A DNA stretch of 20,283 bases from Ruminococcus sp. (GTDB lineage: Bacteria; Bacillota; Clostridia; Oscillospirales; Ruminococcaceae): assembly GCA_017961625.1 (NCBI GenBank), contig JAGCWY010000112.1, forward strand, positions 1 through 20,283, read 5' to 3'. Below are positions 8,384 to 15,409 of this stretch, one piece after another (the stretch's first letter is position 1; each line of letters opens with the position of its first letter). The position numbers were made by a program, and so were the translations under genes. The notes beneath the pieces are model-generated. The model made no database searches. It worked only from the letters and a program-made list of their open reading frames with translations, and was not told the origin of the DNA.

Positions 8384-9046
8384 TTACTTGTTCTCGGTTA
8401 TGAAGTTATTCATGGTGATCTTTACCCTCGGAGAACCGCTCTCATCAGGGTCTATCATCTCCACCTTCTCCATAACGATAGGCGTTTTCGGTATAGCGAT
8501 CTCGCCAATGCTGTTTAAGTCACGGTCAACCTTTGTAAAGTCGTCCACTACCTCCATACCCTCGGTAACATTTGCAAATGCAGCGTAGTTACCGTCGAGA
8601 GTATCAGCGTACTGTCCGTTGTAGCATATAAAGAACTGACATGAAGCGCTGTCATAATCCGTAGCACGAGCCATAGACACTACTCCGCGCTGATGCGAGA
8701 GCTCGTTGTTCACGCCGTTTGCTTTGAATTCTCCCTTGATATTATCTACCTCGTTACCGCCTGTACCGTCGCCCTTAGGGTCGCCGCCCTGCGCCATGAA
8801 GCCGTCAACGACACGATGAAAGGTAAGTCCGTCATAAAAGCCCTGTTTTACAAGCTTCTGGAAGTTCTCACAGGTAATGGGTGCCTGGTCTGGATGAAGG
8901 GTAAGTACTATGGTATTGCCTGATTGTACATTTGCCTCATTCTGGTCGGGAAGATTGTCCAGTGACTTTCCACAGCCTGTGAGCAGCAGCATTGCAGCTG
9001 CAACAGCAATGGCTGAGCCTCTCTTTAAGCCATTTATAAAATTCAT
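8384..9046 (-). CDS. Cyclophilin-type peptidyl-prolyl cis-trans isomerase lipoprotein
   Basis: 220 residues. The N-terminus is a lipoprotein signal with a good lipobox, LTGC, placing the lipidated cysteine at C25, so the mature enzyme should be anchored on the outer face of the membrane. The cyclophilin domain follows, with FHRVVDGFMAQGGDPKGDG and the SASCQFFICY segment, both containing family active-site residues. It is expected to assist folding of exported proteins. The start has GGAGGA 7 nt upstream. The gene lies inside the polyamine operon between a VanZ-like gene (19-nt gap) and nspC (1-nt gap), with no obvious metabolic link. Confidence 0.93.
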   Translation of the reverse strand: MNFINGLKRGSAIAVAAAMLLLTGCGKSLDNLPDQNEANVQSGNTIVLTLHPDQAPITCENFQKLVKQGFYDGLTFHRVVDGFMAQGGDPKGDGTGGNEVDNIKGEFKANGVNNELSHQRGVVSMARATDYDSASCQFFICYNGQYADTLDGNYAAFANVTEGMEVVDDFTKVDRDLNSIGEIAIPKTPIVMEKVEMIDPDESGSPRVKITMNNFITENK

Positions 9047-9065
9047 TTTTAATTCCTCCGGTTTC

Positions 9066-9563
9066 CTATTCTTTGCTGATGAACATCAGCTTCCTTATAA
9101 TTTTAAGCCTTGAAAGTGTATATCCTATGACAGCTCCGAAAAAGTTTAGTATAAAGTCGTCAATATCGCAGCTTCCGCACATGGTAAGGAACTGTACAGC
9201 CTCAACGCCGATTATCAAAGCCGCTGTAGTAAGCGCAAACGCCCTGAATCTCCGCTGCTTTTTCCACAGGACAGGCAGAAAAACTCCTGACGGCAGGAAT
9301 ATAAGGATATTTCCCACCAGATTGTCAAAGGACATATCATGGTAATAGCTGTTCCTGTCTCGCATATAGCTCATAAACTCCGCTACAGTACGGAATGGCA
9401 CGAAATTCGTGTTTTCACGGAAGTATTCTCCGTAGGTGTAATAGCTCCACAGGCTGCTCCTTATGAAAAACAGTATATTGAGAGCAAGCAGGACATACAC
9501 TGCAAAGAGCGTGTATACCGCCTTTTTTCTTAGCTTAGGCTCAGTCAACGAGCGTAGGATCAA
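9066..9563 (-). CDS. VanZ-like integral membrane protein
   Basis: 165 residues with about four hydrophobic segments. The NLVGNILIFLPSGVFLP stretch and the C-terminal DIDDFILNFFGAVIGY are typical of the VanZ family, first named for a teicoplanin-resistance accessory protein; most members have no known function. The start is taken as a TTG at 9563, inside the end of the upstream dehydrogenase gene (23-nt overlap). A strong GGAGGA lies directly upstream, but with an unusually short spacer of about 3 nt, so the exact start is less certain than the gene. Confidence 0.83.
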   Translation of the reverse strand: MILRSLTEPKLRKKAVYTLFAVYVLLALNILFFIRSSLWSYYTYGEYFRENTNFVPFRTVAEFMSYMRDRNSYYHDMSFDNLVGNILIFLPSGVFLPVLWKKQRRFRAFALTTAALIIGVEAVQFLTMCGSCDIDDFILNFFGAVIGYTLSRLKIIRKLMFISKE

Positions 9564-10743
9564 AATCCTCCTCCCATGGGAGTCCCCACTTGTTAAGAGC
9601 CTCCATGAACGGATCCGGGTCGAACTCCTCTATGTTGTATACTCCTGCCTTCTTCCATGTGCCTGTCATTATCATCATAGCGCCTATCATAGCGGGAACG
9701 CCTGTGGTATAGGATATAGCCTGTGAGCCCACCTCCCTGTAGCACTCCTGATGATCGCATATATTGTAAAGGTAGTAGTTCTTGTCCTTGCCGTCCTTCT
9801 TTCCGCGGAAGATACAGCCTATATTGGTCTTGCCCACAGTTCTCGGGCCCAGTGAAGCAGGATCGGGAAGCACAGCCTTAAGGAACTGGAGAGGAACTAT
9901 CTCCTTACCCTCATACATGATCGGCTCGATAGAGGTCATGCCCACATTCTCAAGACACTTGAGGTGTGTGAGGTAACTCTGACCGAAGGTCATGAAGAAG
10001 CGTATACGCTTGATTCCCTTGATATTGAGCGCAAGGGACTCCAGCTCCTCGTGGTGAAGGAGGTACATATCCTTTTCGCCAACGCCCTTGAAGTTATAGA
10101 CTCTCTTTATCTCCATAGGCTCTGTCTCTACCCACTTGCCGTCCTCGATGTAGCTGCCCTTTGCAGATACCTCACGGATATTTATCTCCGGGTTGAAGTT
10201 TGTAGCGAACGGGTAGCCGTGGTCGCCGCCGTTGCAGTCGAGGATATCTATATAGTTTATCTCGTCGAACTCATGCTTCATGGCATAAGCTGAGAATACG
10301 CCCGTAACGCCGGGGTCGAAGCCGCTTCCGAGGAGGGCAGTGATGCCAGCCTTCTCGAATCTCTCACGGTAAGCCCACTGCCACTTGTACTCAAATTTAG
10401 CCGTATCAAGAGGCTCATAGTTGGCAGTATCAACATAGTGGGTCTTTGTTGCGAGGCAGGCGTCCATTATGGTAAGGTCCTGATAAGGAAGGGCAAGATT
10501 CAGGACTACGTCCGGCTTGTAGCTGTTGATAAGAGCAACGAGCTCGTCAACGTTGTCGGCGTTTACCTGTGCGGTCTCGATGACCGTCTTTGTGGTAGGC
10601 TGGAGCTTTTCCTTCAGCGCGTCGCACTTTGACTTAGTACGGCTCGCTATCATTATGCCCTCAAATACTTCGCTGTTCTGACAGCACTTGTGGATAGCTA
10701 CGGACGCAACGCCGCCGCAGCCGATGATCATACATTTTCCCAT
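9541..10743 (-). CDS. Carboxyspermidine dehydrogenase (saccharopine dehydrogenase family)
   Basis: 400 residues. The N-terminal Rossmann motif MIIGCGGVASVAIHKC binds NAD(P)H. The Lys1-like catalytic part has the conserved GSGFDPGVTGVFSAYA segment, and the C-terminus (CDHQECYREVGSQAISYTTG, then GVYNIEEFDPDPFM) matches my memory of the carboxynorspermidine/carboxyspermidine dehydrogenases rather than lysine-forming saccharopine dehydrogenases. It reductively condenses putrescine (or diaminopropane) with L-aspartate semialdehyde. The presence of nspC downstream and putrescine-forming speA/speB upstream supports this assignment. GGAGGA lies 8 nt before the ATG. Confidence 0.9.
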   Translation of the reverse strand: MGKCMIIGCGGVASVAIHKCCQNSEVFEGIMIASRTKSKCDALKEKLQPTTKTVIETAQVNADNVDELVALINSYKPDVVLNLALPYQDLTIMDACLATKTHYVDTANYEPLDTAKFEYKWQWAYRERFEKAGITALLGSGFDPGVTGVFSAYAMKHEFDEINYIDILDCNGGDHGYPFATNFNPEINIREVSAKGSYIEDGKWVETEPMEIKRVYNFKGVGEKDMYLLHHEELESLALNIKGIKRIRFFMTFGQSYLTHLKCLENVGMTSIEPIMYEGKEIVPLQFLKAVLPDPASLGPRTVGKTNIGCIFRGKKDGKDKNYYLYNICDHQECYREVGSQAISYTTGVPAMIGAMMIMTGTWKKAGVYNIEEFDPDPFMEALNKWGLPWEEDFDPTLVD

Positions 10744-10770
10744 TTTTGATTCCTCCGTATAATAAAAAAT

Positions 10771-11151
10771 TTATAAGTTTATTCCAAGTGCATAAACACC
10801 AATACATGACATACCGGTCCAAATCAAATATAATATCAATTCTGATGCTGTTTCTTTAGGACAGTAAAAATTATCAGGAACCTCCGGGTCGATATACAGC
10901 TTAACGTATGAGCCTTCCTGAAACTTGCTTTTAGAAACAGGCAGTTTACTGTTTTTTACATAGCTTTTGCCGTCAAATGAATAGCTGAATATAGCATAAC
11001 AAAAGATTCCATCATCACTGGTTTCTTCTTTATAGCCGTCCACAATAGCTTCCATCTGATATTTACACTTTATCCTCAGAAAGATAATTTTTATAAGCGA
11101 CCATACTCCGAAAGCAAAAAATAAAAACGATGTTACAAAACCCAAAACCAT
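10771..11151 (-). CDS. DUF3592-like membrane protein (third copy)
   Basis: 126 residues with a hydrophobic segment at about 3-25 and another at the C-terminus (about 102-122), enclosing a small soluble domain. That domain has the pattern YSFDGKSY...G..VKLYIDPEVPDNFYCP, shared with the two other DUF3592-like proteins of this cluster. The family has no established function. AAGGAG lies 5 nt before the ATG. It ends 27 nt before the carboxyspermidine dehydrogenase start, so it is probably co-transcribed. Confidence 0.8.
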   Translation of the reverse strand: MVLGFVTSFLFFAFGVWSLIKIIFLRIKCKYQMEAIVDGYKEETSDDGIFCYAIFSYSFDGKSYVKNSKLPVSKSKFQEGSYVKLYIDPEVPDNFYCPKETASELILYLIWTGMSCIGVYALGINL

Positions 11152-11205
11152 ATTTTCTCCTTTTCAGTATCACATTTTTTCCGTTTCATTCGTATCTTTT
11201 TAATA

Positions 11206-11316
11206 TTATATTTCAGTGTTATGTTGGTATTCTTTTCTCACGCAGTCTATTCCTGCCGCCAAAGTAATCAACCCCGCGAAGTTCACATACACAGGAATGA
11301 ACGTTTTAATCCCATA
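11206..11316 (-). other. Open stretch in the gap between DUF3592-like genes, possible gene remnant
   Basis: The gap at 11152-11343 (192 nt) is longer than most in this operon. On the minus strand it contains 36 sense codons between two stops, with the plausible membrane-protein-like stretch FIPVYVNFAGLITLAAG. There is no ribosome binding site in front of its only possible start (a GTG). It may be the decayed end of another gene or chance; I see nothing else in the gap. Confidence 0.2.
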
Positions 11317-11343
11317 TCATTTTACTTCTATCATAAGAAAAGG

Positions 11344-11874
11344 CTATCTTTTTTTATTAGCATTATTATCAGCTGAGCCAAAGATAACTTCATCAGTTTT
11401 CTGCTTGTTACTGATATATTTCATATCCCTTATGTATCTTCTCATATACCAAATGCTGATAAACATGAGCAGGCAAACAGCTCCCACAAAAATATACCAA
11501 GTATATATTAAATGGGCAGCAGGGCAGTAAAACACTGTAGGCTTATTGGGATCAATATAGAAATCCACGATCTCACCTTTTTTGATACTTATTTTGCTGA
11601 ATGCGCTGCCTTCTTCAAGATATTCATTCCGGTCATATTTATAGGAATAAACGACAGTGCAGGTAGTTTGAACTGTAAGCTCTCCATTAACATAATCAAT
11701 GTTTTTTCGGGAGATGACCTCCTCTGCAACAGCCTTTGTTTTATAAGTACATCTGTCTTTCAGCTGTTTGATACCGTAGATTTCAAAACAGACGATGACC
11801 ATGATCACGCATGCAAACAGCGCAAAGGCTATAGAGCTGTTCCTATACGACTTTATATTTTTATCCTTTTTCAT
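11344..11874 (-). CDS. DUF3592-like membrane protein (second copy)
   Basis: 176 residues. One membrane segment at about 11-33, a soluble middle part with YSYKYDRNEYLEEG and VDFYIDPNKPTVFYCP, a second membrane segment at about 122-142, and a charged cytoplasmic-type tail rich in Lys, Asp and Asn. The layout and the IDP..P..FYCP signature match the neighbouring 126-residue protein, so the two are probably diverged paralogues. GGAG lies 5 nt before the ATG, and the upstream GNAT gene ends 10 nt before it. Function unknown. Confidence 0.8.
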   Translation of the reverse strand: MKKDKNIKSYRNSSIAFALFACVIMVIVCFEIYGIKQLKDRCTYKTKAVAEEVISRKNIDYVNGELTVQTTCTVVYSYKYDRNEYLEEGSAFSKISIKKGEIVDFYIDPNKPTVFYCPAAHLIYTWYIFVGAVCLLMFISIWYMRRYIRDMKYISNKQKTDEVIFGSADNNANKKR

Positions 11875-11884
11875 TTTTTCTCCG

Positions 11885-12343
11885 TTATAATATCAGCTTC
11901 ATCGGTCTGAACGATGAAACGCTGTCCTTGAATCCCAGTTTTTTATAAAGCGGATAACCGTCCGCAGAAGCTTTCAGTTCTATAAAGTCAAGCCGCAATG
12001 CTTTTGCGTCAGAGATAAGCAGTTCCATAAGAGCTTTTGCTATCCCCTGCCGCCTGTATGCATGAGCAACATAAACATTCAGCACAGTACCAGTTCTGCC
12101 GTTGGAAGAATTCGAATTTGGCGGCATTTCATTCACTACAAGGAAAGCCGAACCTACTGTCTTTTCGCCCTCCTCCGCGATGTATGCGAAGAAGTCCCGT
12201 CCAAGGTGCTCCGCATAGTACCTCGGCAAGCCTGCCCGTATATGCTCAGACAGCTCCGTAGGCATTTCCGGGAAATCCTCCAGCAGATACTCCATACGTA
12301 TCTCCGTAAGTCCCTCAGTGCTCTGCGCTCTGAATATATCCAT
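11885..12343 (-). CDS. GNAT-family N-acetyltransferase
   Basis: 152 residues. Motif A for acetyl-CoA binding is visible as VAHAYRRQGIAKALMELLI, preceded by a beta strand (GTVLNVYVA) and followed by the C-terminal YPLYKKLGFKD segment typical of GNAT folds. Substrate cannot be deduced. Because it sits within a polyamine operon, a polyamine N-acetyltransferase role is conceivable but not shown by any specific residue I recognise. The ATG at 12343 is preferred over an in-frame GTG at 12352 because GGAG lies 10 nt before the ATG while it overlaps the GTG region. Confidence 0.85.
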   Translation of the reverse strand: MDIFRAQSTEGLTEIRMEYLLEDFPEMPTELSEHIRAGLPRYYAEHLGRDFFAYIAEEGEKTVGSAFLVVNEMPPNSNSSNGRTGTVLNVYVAHAYRRQGIAKALMELLISDAKALRLDFIELKASADGYPLYKKLGFKDSVSSFRPMKLIL

Positions 12344-12373
12344 ATCTATCACTCCGTGGTCAAAACATCAATA

Positions 12374-13102
12374 TCAGTTATGTCCCGACAGTTCTTTTCT
12401 GAATCGTATTTTCCTCGCTACAGGAACAATTATGCACACCAACGTAATGATCACTCCTCTGATGGCAAACTTTCGCCAGTCGGTCTTGTTTTTTTCCATA
12501 TCCGCCGGAATACATATAATCTCAGGATCATCTGGAGAAATATATATTTCCACCTCGTCGTCAAGTTTTGCGTTATCACTCACGTAACCCTTGCCGTCCT
12601 TGATATATTCACGTCCGTTATATGTGTATTTTATCCTCGGTGGTCCGGAATATGACACCGTGTGCCCCGATACGTTACCGTACTTGTCGTATATATCAGT
12701 TTCAGTCACGTCATCAAATGTTACTACAGCCTGTACCGGAAATGTACAGTTTTTTTCTTTATTGCTTGAAACGATATACTGAGACGTTCCCACAATAACG
12801 AAAACGATTCCTGTGAGTAAAAATGGTAGAACTGCTATCCAGAAAAAGCAGCCCACAAATCTATTTAATGATCTCTGCTGTTTTTCTGTAAGATTGCTGT
12901 ATATTTCCTGAGGCGTTCTGTCATCGGCGTCAGATCCGCTCTGATCGTCATATCTGCCGTAGTCCACGGAGTTTTTCATATCATCATGTTGATTCTGATA
13001 ATTATTCATAATGCCCCCTGCTTCATATATATCCGGGTGACCACAAACGCTTTCATTGCTGCCAAAACTATCTAAACTCTTTTTATACGCAGCCTGCATC
13101 AT
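12374..13102 (-). CDS. DUF3592-like membrane protein (first copy)
   Basis: 242 residues from the outermost ATG at 13102; an internal ATG at 13009 (211 residues), with a G-rich AGGGGG 4 nt upstream, is an equally good start. The N-terminal third is hydrophilic and rich in Asn, Asp and Gln. A membrane segment lies at about 90-112 and another near 210-228. Between them is the shared pattern IKYTYNGREYIKDG...VEIYISPDDPEIICIP. It is the most diverged and longest of the three DUF3592-like proteins of this operon. Function unknown. Confidence 0.78.
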   Translation of the reverse strand: MMQAAYKKSLDSFGSNESVCGHPDIYEAGGIMNNYQNQHDDMKNSVDYGRYDDQSGSDADDRTPQEIYSNLTEKQQRSLNRFVGCFFWIAVLPFLLTGIVFVIVGTSQYIVSSNKEKNCTFPVQAVVTFDDVTETDIYDKYGNVSGHTVSYSGPPRIKYTYNGREYIKDGKGYVSDNAKLDDEVEIYISPDDPEIICIPADMEKNKTDWRKFAIRGVIITLVCIIVPVARKIRFRKELSGHN

Positions 13103-13110
13103 TCCATAAA

Positions 13111-13136
13111 CTGTATGATATCCTTATATCATACAG
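13111..13136. repeat. Perfect 11-bp hairpin between speB and the DUF3592-like gene
   Basis: CTGTATGATAT (13111-13121) and ATATCATACAG (13126-13136) are exact inverted copies around a 4-nt loop. No proper T-run follows on either strand, so it is not a standard terminator. It lies 9 nt after the speB stop codon and could stabilise or process the mRNA end of the core spe genes. Confidence 0.7.
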
Positions 13137-13145
13137 CATATCCTT

Positions 13146-13997
13146 TTACGAAAGAGCCAACAGCATTTCTCTGATTATCTTGCAGGCAACTGCCGTTGAC
13201 ACTCCGCTCTGATCGTAAACGGGACTGAGCTCGTTCACGTCGCAGCCAACTATGTCAAGCTTGCTGCAAACCAGTGTCACAGCCTTTCTCAGTTCCTCAA
13301 AGGTTACCCCTCCGGCTTCGGGAGTACCAGTACCAGGAAATACTGACGGATCAAGCACGTCAAGGTCGAGCGTGAAGTAGACCTTTTTACCCATGAGTTT
13401 CTCCACTGCCTCCTCAAGCCCATCAAAACTGAATTTTTGCATTTCAGTATGCTCGTCAGCGAAGTTAAACTCCTCCCTGTCTCCGCTGCGTATACCGAAC
13501 TGGAAGATTTTACCGTCTCCTACAAGCTCATGGCAGCGCCTCAAAACGCAGGCATGGGACAGTTTCTGTCCGAGATAATCGTCCCGAAGATCAGCGTGAG
13601 CGTCAAAGTGTACTATATAAAGGTCGCTGTACCTGTCCTTCACAGCCTTTACCGAGCCGAGAGTGACTAGGTGCTCGCCGCCTATCATAAATGGCAGCTT
13701 TCCGTCCTCAAGTATGATATTCGAACGAGTCGTTATATCTGCTAACGCGCAATTTGTACTTCCAAAGGGGAGCTCAAGGTCTCCGCTATCAAAGTAGCTG
13801 TAATCAGTCATGTCCTTATTCTGATAAGGGCTGTAAGTCTCTATGCCAAAACTCTCGTTCCTTATGGCAGAGGGCGCAAAACGCGTACCTGGGCGAAAGC
13901 TAGTGGTTCCATCAAAGCCGGCTCCAAAAAGAACTATCTTAGCGTCATCATACTCACTGTCGCAGGCAATGAAGGTCTGTATATTCTTATTCAACAT
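13146..13997 (-). CDS. speB: Agmatinase (agmatine ureohydrolase)
   Basis: 283 residues, ureohydrolase superfamily. The manganese-binding motifs are present: GGEHLVTLGS, then HFDAHAD with D132, H134 and D136, and DLDVLDP with D211 and D213. The SVFPGTGTPEAGG segment is typical of agmatinases. It hydrolyses agmatine to putrescine and urea, the second step after SpeA. The start overlaps the speE end by 11 nt, with GGAG about 10 nt upstream inside speE, so the two are translationally coupled. Confidence 0.93.
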   Translation of the reverse strand: MLNKNIQTFIACDSEYDDAKIVLFGAGFDGTTSFRPGTRFAPSAIRNESFGIETYSPYQNKDMTDYSYFDSGDLELPFGSTNCALADITTRSNIILEDGKLPFMIGGEHLVTLGSVKAVKDRYSDLYIVHFDAHADLRDDYLGQKLSHACVLRRCHELVGDGKIFQFGIRSGDREEFNFADEHTEMQKFSFDGLEEAVEKLMGKKVYFTLDLDVLDPSVFPGTGTPEAGGVTFEELRKAVTLVCSKLDIVGCDVNELSPVYDQSGVSTAVACKIIREMLLALS

Positions 13998-14838
13998 CTC
14001 TGAGAAGCTCCTCTACATAGCACGGGAGAGCAAAGGCTCCCGTATGAAGTCTTGGGTTGTAGTAGCGCGTCTTTATGCCGAGCATACTCCATTTTGTACC
14101 GTTGTAGTCGTTTGTCGGGTGGTACTTCTTTGAAGCAAAGCCGAAGAGCCAGTGCCCCGAAGGGTAGGTCGGGATATGAGCCTGATACACCTTGCTTATA
14201 GGGAAGCTCTCAACTATGCGCTTGTGCGAGCGCTGCATAGCAGCAGCGTCCTCATCATAGAAGGGACTCTCGTGCTGATTGACCATTATACCGTCGTCAC
14301 GGAGAGCCTTGAAGCAGCTTCCGTAAAACTCCTTTGTGAAAAGGCCCTCTCCGGGACCGAAGGGGTCTGTAGAATCTACTATTATAACATCGTACTGATC
14401 AGTACAGCGGCGTATGAACTTAACGCCGTCCTCGTAGAATACATTTACTCTCGGGTCGTCGAAACGGCAGGCAGTAGTAGGAAGGTACTTCTTACATACC
14501 TCTACCACTAACTCATCTATCTCCACAAGGTCTATGCTCTCAACCGAGGCATAGCGTGTGAGCTCCCTGACAACACCTCCGTCGCCGGCGCCTATGACCA
14601 GTATATTCTTCGGATTAGGGTGTACCGCCATAGGAACGTGAGTTATCATCTCGTGATATATGAACTCGTCCTTCTCTGTCAGCATCATATAGCCGTCGAG
14701 GGTAAGGAATCGTCCGAACTCCTTTGAGTCGAATACGTCGATACGCTGGAACTCGCTGTTTCCACTGTAGAGCTGGTGATCGACCTTTATTGAAAAATTA
14801 ACGTTCGGAGTATGTCTCTCCGTGAACCATAATTCCAT
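13987..14838 (-). CDS. speE: Spermidine synthase (polyamine aminopropyltransferase)
   Basis: 283 residues, the usual SpeE length. The decarboxylated-SAM site is visible as ILVIGAGDGGVVREL (about 79-93), with the acidic VEID strand after it, and the catalytic-region DSTDPFGPGEGLF near 153. The N-terminal WFTE and QRIDVFDSKEFGRFLTLDG segments bind substrate in this family. It transfers the aminopropyl group from decarboxylated SAM to putrescine, giving spermidine. AAGGAGG 6 nt upstream is the best ribosome binding site in the operon and follows a strong AT-rich hairpin. Confidence 0.95.
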   Translation of the reverse strand: MELWFTERHTPNVNFSIKVDHQLYSGNSEFQRIDVFDSKEFGRFLTLDGYMMLTEKDEFIYHEMITHVPMAVHPNPKNILVIGAGDGGVVRELTRYASVESIDLVEIDELVVEVCKKYLPTTACRFDDPRVNVFYEDGVKFIRRCTDQYDVIIVDSTDPFGPGEGLFTKEFYGSCFKALRDDGIMVNQHESPFYDEDAAAMQRSHKRIVESFPISKVYQAHIPTYPSGHWLFGFASKKYHPTNDYNGTKWSMLGIKTRYYNPRLHTGAFALPCYVEELLRDVE

Positions 14839-14853
14839 ACTATACCTCCTTTT

Positions 14854-14885
14854 AAATCATAATTTGCTCCGCAAAATTATGATTT
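14854..14885. repeat. AT-rich hairpin just upstream of the speE ribosome binding site
   Basis: AAATCATAATTTGC (14854-14867) pairs with 14871-14885 apart from one bulged A, leaving a 3-nt loop. It covers the stop codon of the upstream membrane-protein gene and ends a few bases before the AAGGAGG of speE. There is no T-run on the minus strand, so it more likely affects mRNA processing or keeps the speE ribosome site clear than stops transcription. Confidence 0.65.
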
Positions 14886-15350
14886 ATCCGCCGGCATTCC
14901 CGATATGCCATTCTGCTTCATAACAAATTTAAGGAATAAAGGCTTTACAATGAAAATAATGATATATGCAACTATAAGACTTAATATCAGTGACTTGATG
15001 AACGACGGCAGGAAAGGCATATTTGAACCATGTGCCGTTGCCTGCTTGTATGCCATGAACACCATTGAAAATGTAAGTATGGGCGTATAAACGAGGTCGG
15101 ACACAAGTGTCGAAAGAAGTCTTGCCGGGAGACTGTGCTCCTCAATGCCGCATTTGCGTACAAGTCCGTCCTCAAGCTTTTTCATCGGTACTAAAAAACC
15201 GATGATAAGGCTTATCACAGTGCTTATCCCGAAGCTCATAAGAAATCCGGGAACTGTGAAGTGACCTGAGGAAAGCGTTCCTAAAAGTGAAAGGCAGAAA
15301 CTGAGCGTGACTGCCATAAGTATACTCATCTGTAATCCAACTTTTTTCAT
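14877..15350 (-). CDS. DUF2798-like four-helix membrane protein
   Basis: 157 residues, with four predicted membrane segments at roughly 8-26, 33-53, 86-106 and 118-138, in two similar halves (each with a Ser/Leu-rich helix pair), as in DUF2798 proteins. No catalytic motif is visible. GGGAG lies 9 nt before the ATG. It is embedded between speA and speE, both clearly polyamine genes, so a membrane role connected with polyamines (for example export) is possible, but the family has no established function and this is inference only. Confidence 0.75.
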   Translation of the reverse strand: MKKVGLQMSILMAVTLSFCLSLLGTLSSGHFTVPGFLMSFGISTVISLIIGFLVPMKKLEDGLVRKCGIEEHSLPARLLSTLVSDLVYTPILTFSMVFMAYKQATAHGSNMPFLPSFIKSLILSLIVAYIIIFIVKPLFLKFVMKQNGISGMPADKS

Positions 15351-15409
15351 ATCTGTTTTCTCCCTTGAACCAATAATACTACTATAATCTTAATTATGTC
15401 TGGTGCTGT

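Noticed and set aside
12062..12655. 197-codon open frame on the plus strand
   Set aside because: It lies opposite two well-supported minus-strand genes, has no recognisable domain and no ribosome site.
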